Below are positions 6,738 through 7,425 of a stretch of 7,425 nt of DNA, one piece after another. The notes below the pieces were generated by a model. It had not been told where the DNA came from and searched no databases. It saw only the letters and a list, made by a program, of their open reading frames with translations. The stretch is from Schleiferiaceae bacterium (GTDB lineage: Bacteria > Bacteroidota > Bacteroidia > Flavobacteriales > Schleiferiaceae). The first letter of the stretch is position 1. Every line of letters starts with the position of its first letter. Both the position numbers and the translations under genes were made by a program. Location: contig JAOARK010000032.1 in NCBI GenBank assembly GCA_025210575.1, positions 1-7,425 on the forward strand, given 5' to 3'.

Positions 6738-6745
6738 TTTAACAA

Positions 6746-7425
6746 ATGGCGAAGAAGCTCACAAAACGTGAAGAAGATTACTCCAAATGGTATAATGAAT
6801 TAGTAGTAAAAGCAGACCTTGCTGAAAACTCAGGTGTAAGAGGGTGTATGGTAATTAAACCCTACGGCTATGCCATATGGGAGAAAATGCAGGCAGAACT
6901 TGACCGCAGGTTTAAAGAAACAGGTCATGAAAATGCTTACTTCCCATTATTCGTGCCGAAAAGTTTATTTGAAGCGGAAGAAAAAAATGCAGAAGGATTT
7001 GCTAAAGAATGTGCTGTTGTAACACACTATAGATTAGAAACTGATCCTGAAAAAGAAGGAAAGTTAAGAGTTGATCCAAAAGCCAAATTGGAGGAAGAAC
7101 TAATTGTGAGACCTACCAGTGAAGCAATAATTTGGAATACTTACAAAGGGTGGATACAGAGTTATAGAGACCTACCCATTTTGGTGAACCAATGGGCCAA
7201 CGTAGTGCGATGGGAAATGCGAACTCGCTTATTCCTAAGAACTGCAGAATTCTTATGGCAAGAGGGGCACACCGCTCACGCAACAAAAGCTGAAGCTCAG
7301 GCTGAAACTGACCAAATGGTGAGAGTTTATGAAGAGTTTGCTAAGAATGTTTTAGCTATTCCTACGGTTATGGGACATAAAACAGAAAGTGAAAGATTTG
7401 CTGGCGCTGAAGACACCCTTTGTAA
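6746..7425 (+). CDS. proS: Proline--tRNA ligase, archaeal/eukaryotic-like type, partial
   Basis: These are the first 226 codons of prolyl-tRNA synthetase, which charges tRNA-Pro with proline in the cytoplasm; the gene runs off the right edge and would normally be about 490 codons. The start, MAKKLTKREEDYSKWYNELV, and the following ADLAENSGVRGCMVIKPYGY are characteristic of the archaeal/eukaryotic-like form found in Bacteroidota. Class II motif 1 spans about 38-70, ending in NAYFPLF. RPTSE (122-126) and R155 in VVRWE fit the proline/ATP pocket, and motif 2 continues as FLRTAEFLWQEGHTAH (163-178). GAEDTLC at the edge leads towards the rest of the active site. The ATG at 6746 is the only reasonable start; an AT-rich leader without a Shine-Dalgarno site is usual in this phylum. 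It is transcribed divergently from the lipoprotein operon. Confidence 0.97.
   Translation, partial: MAKKLTKREEDYSKWYNELVVKADLAENSGVRGCMVIKPYGYAIWEKMQAELDRRFKETGHENAYFPLFVPKSLFEAEEKNAEGFAKECAVVTHYRLETDPEKEGKLRVDPKAKLEEELIVRPTSEAIIWNTYKGWIQSYRDLPILVNQWANVVRWEMRTRLFLRTAEFLWQEGHTAHATKAEAQAETDQMVRVYEEFAKNVLAIPTVMGHKTESERFAGAEDTLC

Overview
The window looks like chromosomal DNA from a member of the Bacteroidota. The clues are an AT-rich sequence, genes without strong Shine-Dalgarno sites, -7 boxes matching the phylum's TAnnTTTG pattern, a BNR-repeat secreted protein, a FadL-type outer membrane protein of a kind common in this phylum, and an archaeal/eukaryotic-type prolyl-tRNA synthetase. I cannot place it below phylum with confidence.

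Layout, left to right: (1) 1-482, minus strand, the first 160 codons of a lipid A / lysophospholipid acyltransferase that runs off the left edge. (2) 483-634, a non-coding gap with AT-rich inverted repeats, a weak promoter candidate for the acyltransferase, and a clear intrinsic terminator (603-628) for the gene to its right. (3) 635-3874, minus strand, a 1079-residue exported BNR/Asp-box beta-propeller protein. (4) 3875-3959, an 85-bp gap with a perfect 9-bp inverted repeat overlapping a promoter-like -7 box. (5) 3960-5399, minus strand, an OmpP1/FadL-type outer membrane barrel. (6) 5403-6662, minus strand, a low-complexity repeat-rich lipoprotein whose stop codon is 3 nt from the FadL-type start. 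(7) 6663-6745, an 83-bp divergent promoter region. (8) 6746-7425, plus strand, the first 226 codons of proS, cut by the right edge.

The lipoprotein, the FadL-type barrel and the BNR protein probably form one leftward transcription unit of cell-envelope proteins that ends at the terminator at 603-628, possibly with an extra internal promoter before the BNR gene. The lipoprotein and barrel are the tightest pair and are likely translationally coupled. The acyltransferase lies after the terminator and is probably transcribed separately. proS is a divergent housekeeping gene.

I see no mobile element, CRISPR array, tRNA or rRNA. The most unusual item is the lipoprotein, with an acidic front half, a Gly/Tyr/Pro/Trp heptad repeat and a long basic Ser/Arg/Tyr tail. 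I found no convincing new defence or mobile system, and most of the window is ordinary envelope and housekeeping coding sequence.
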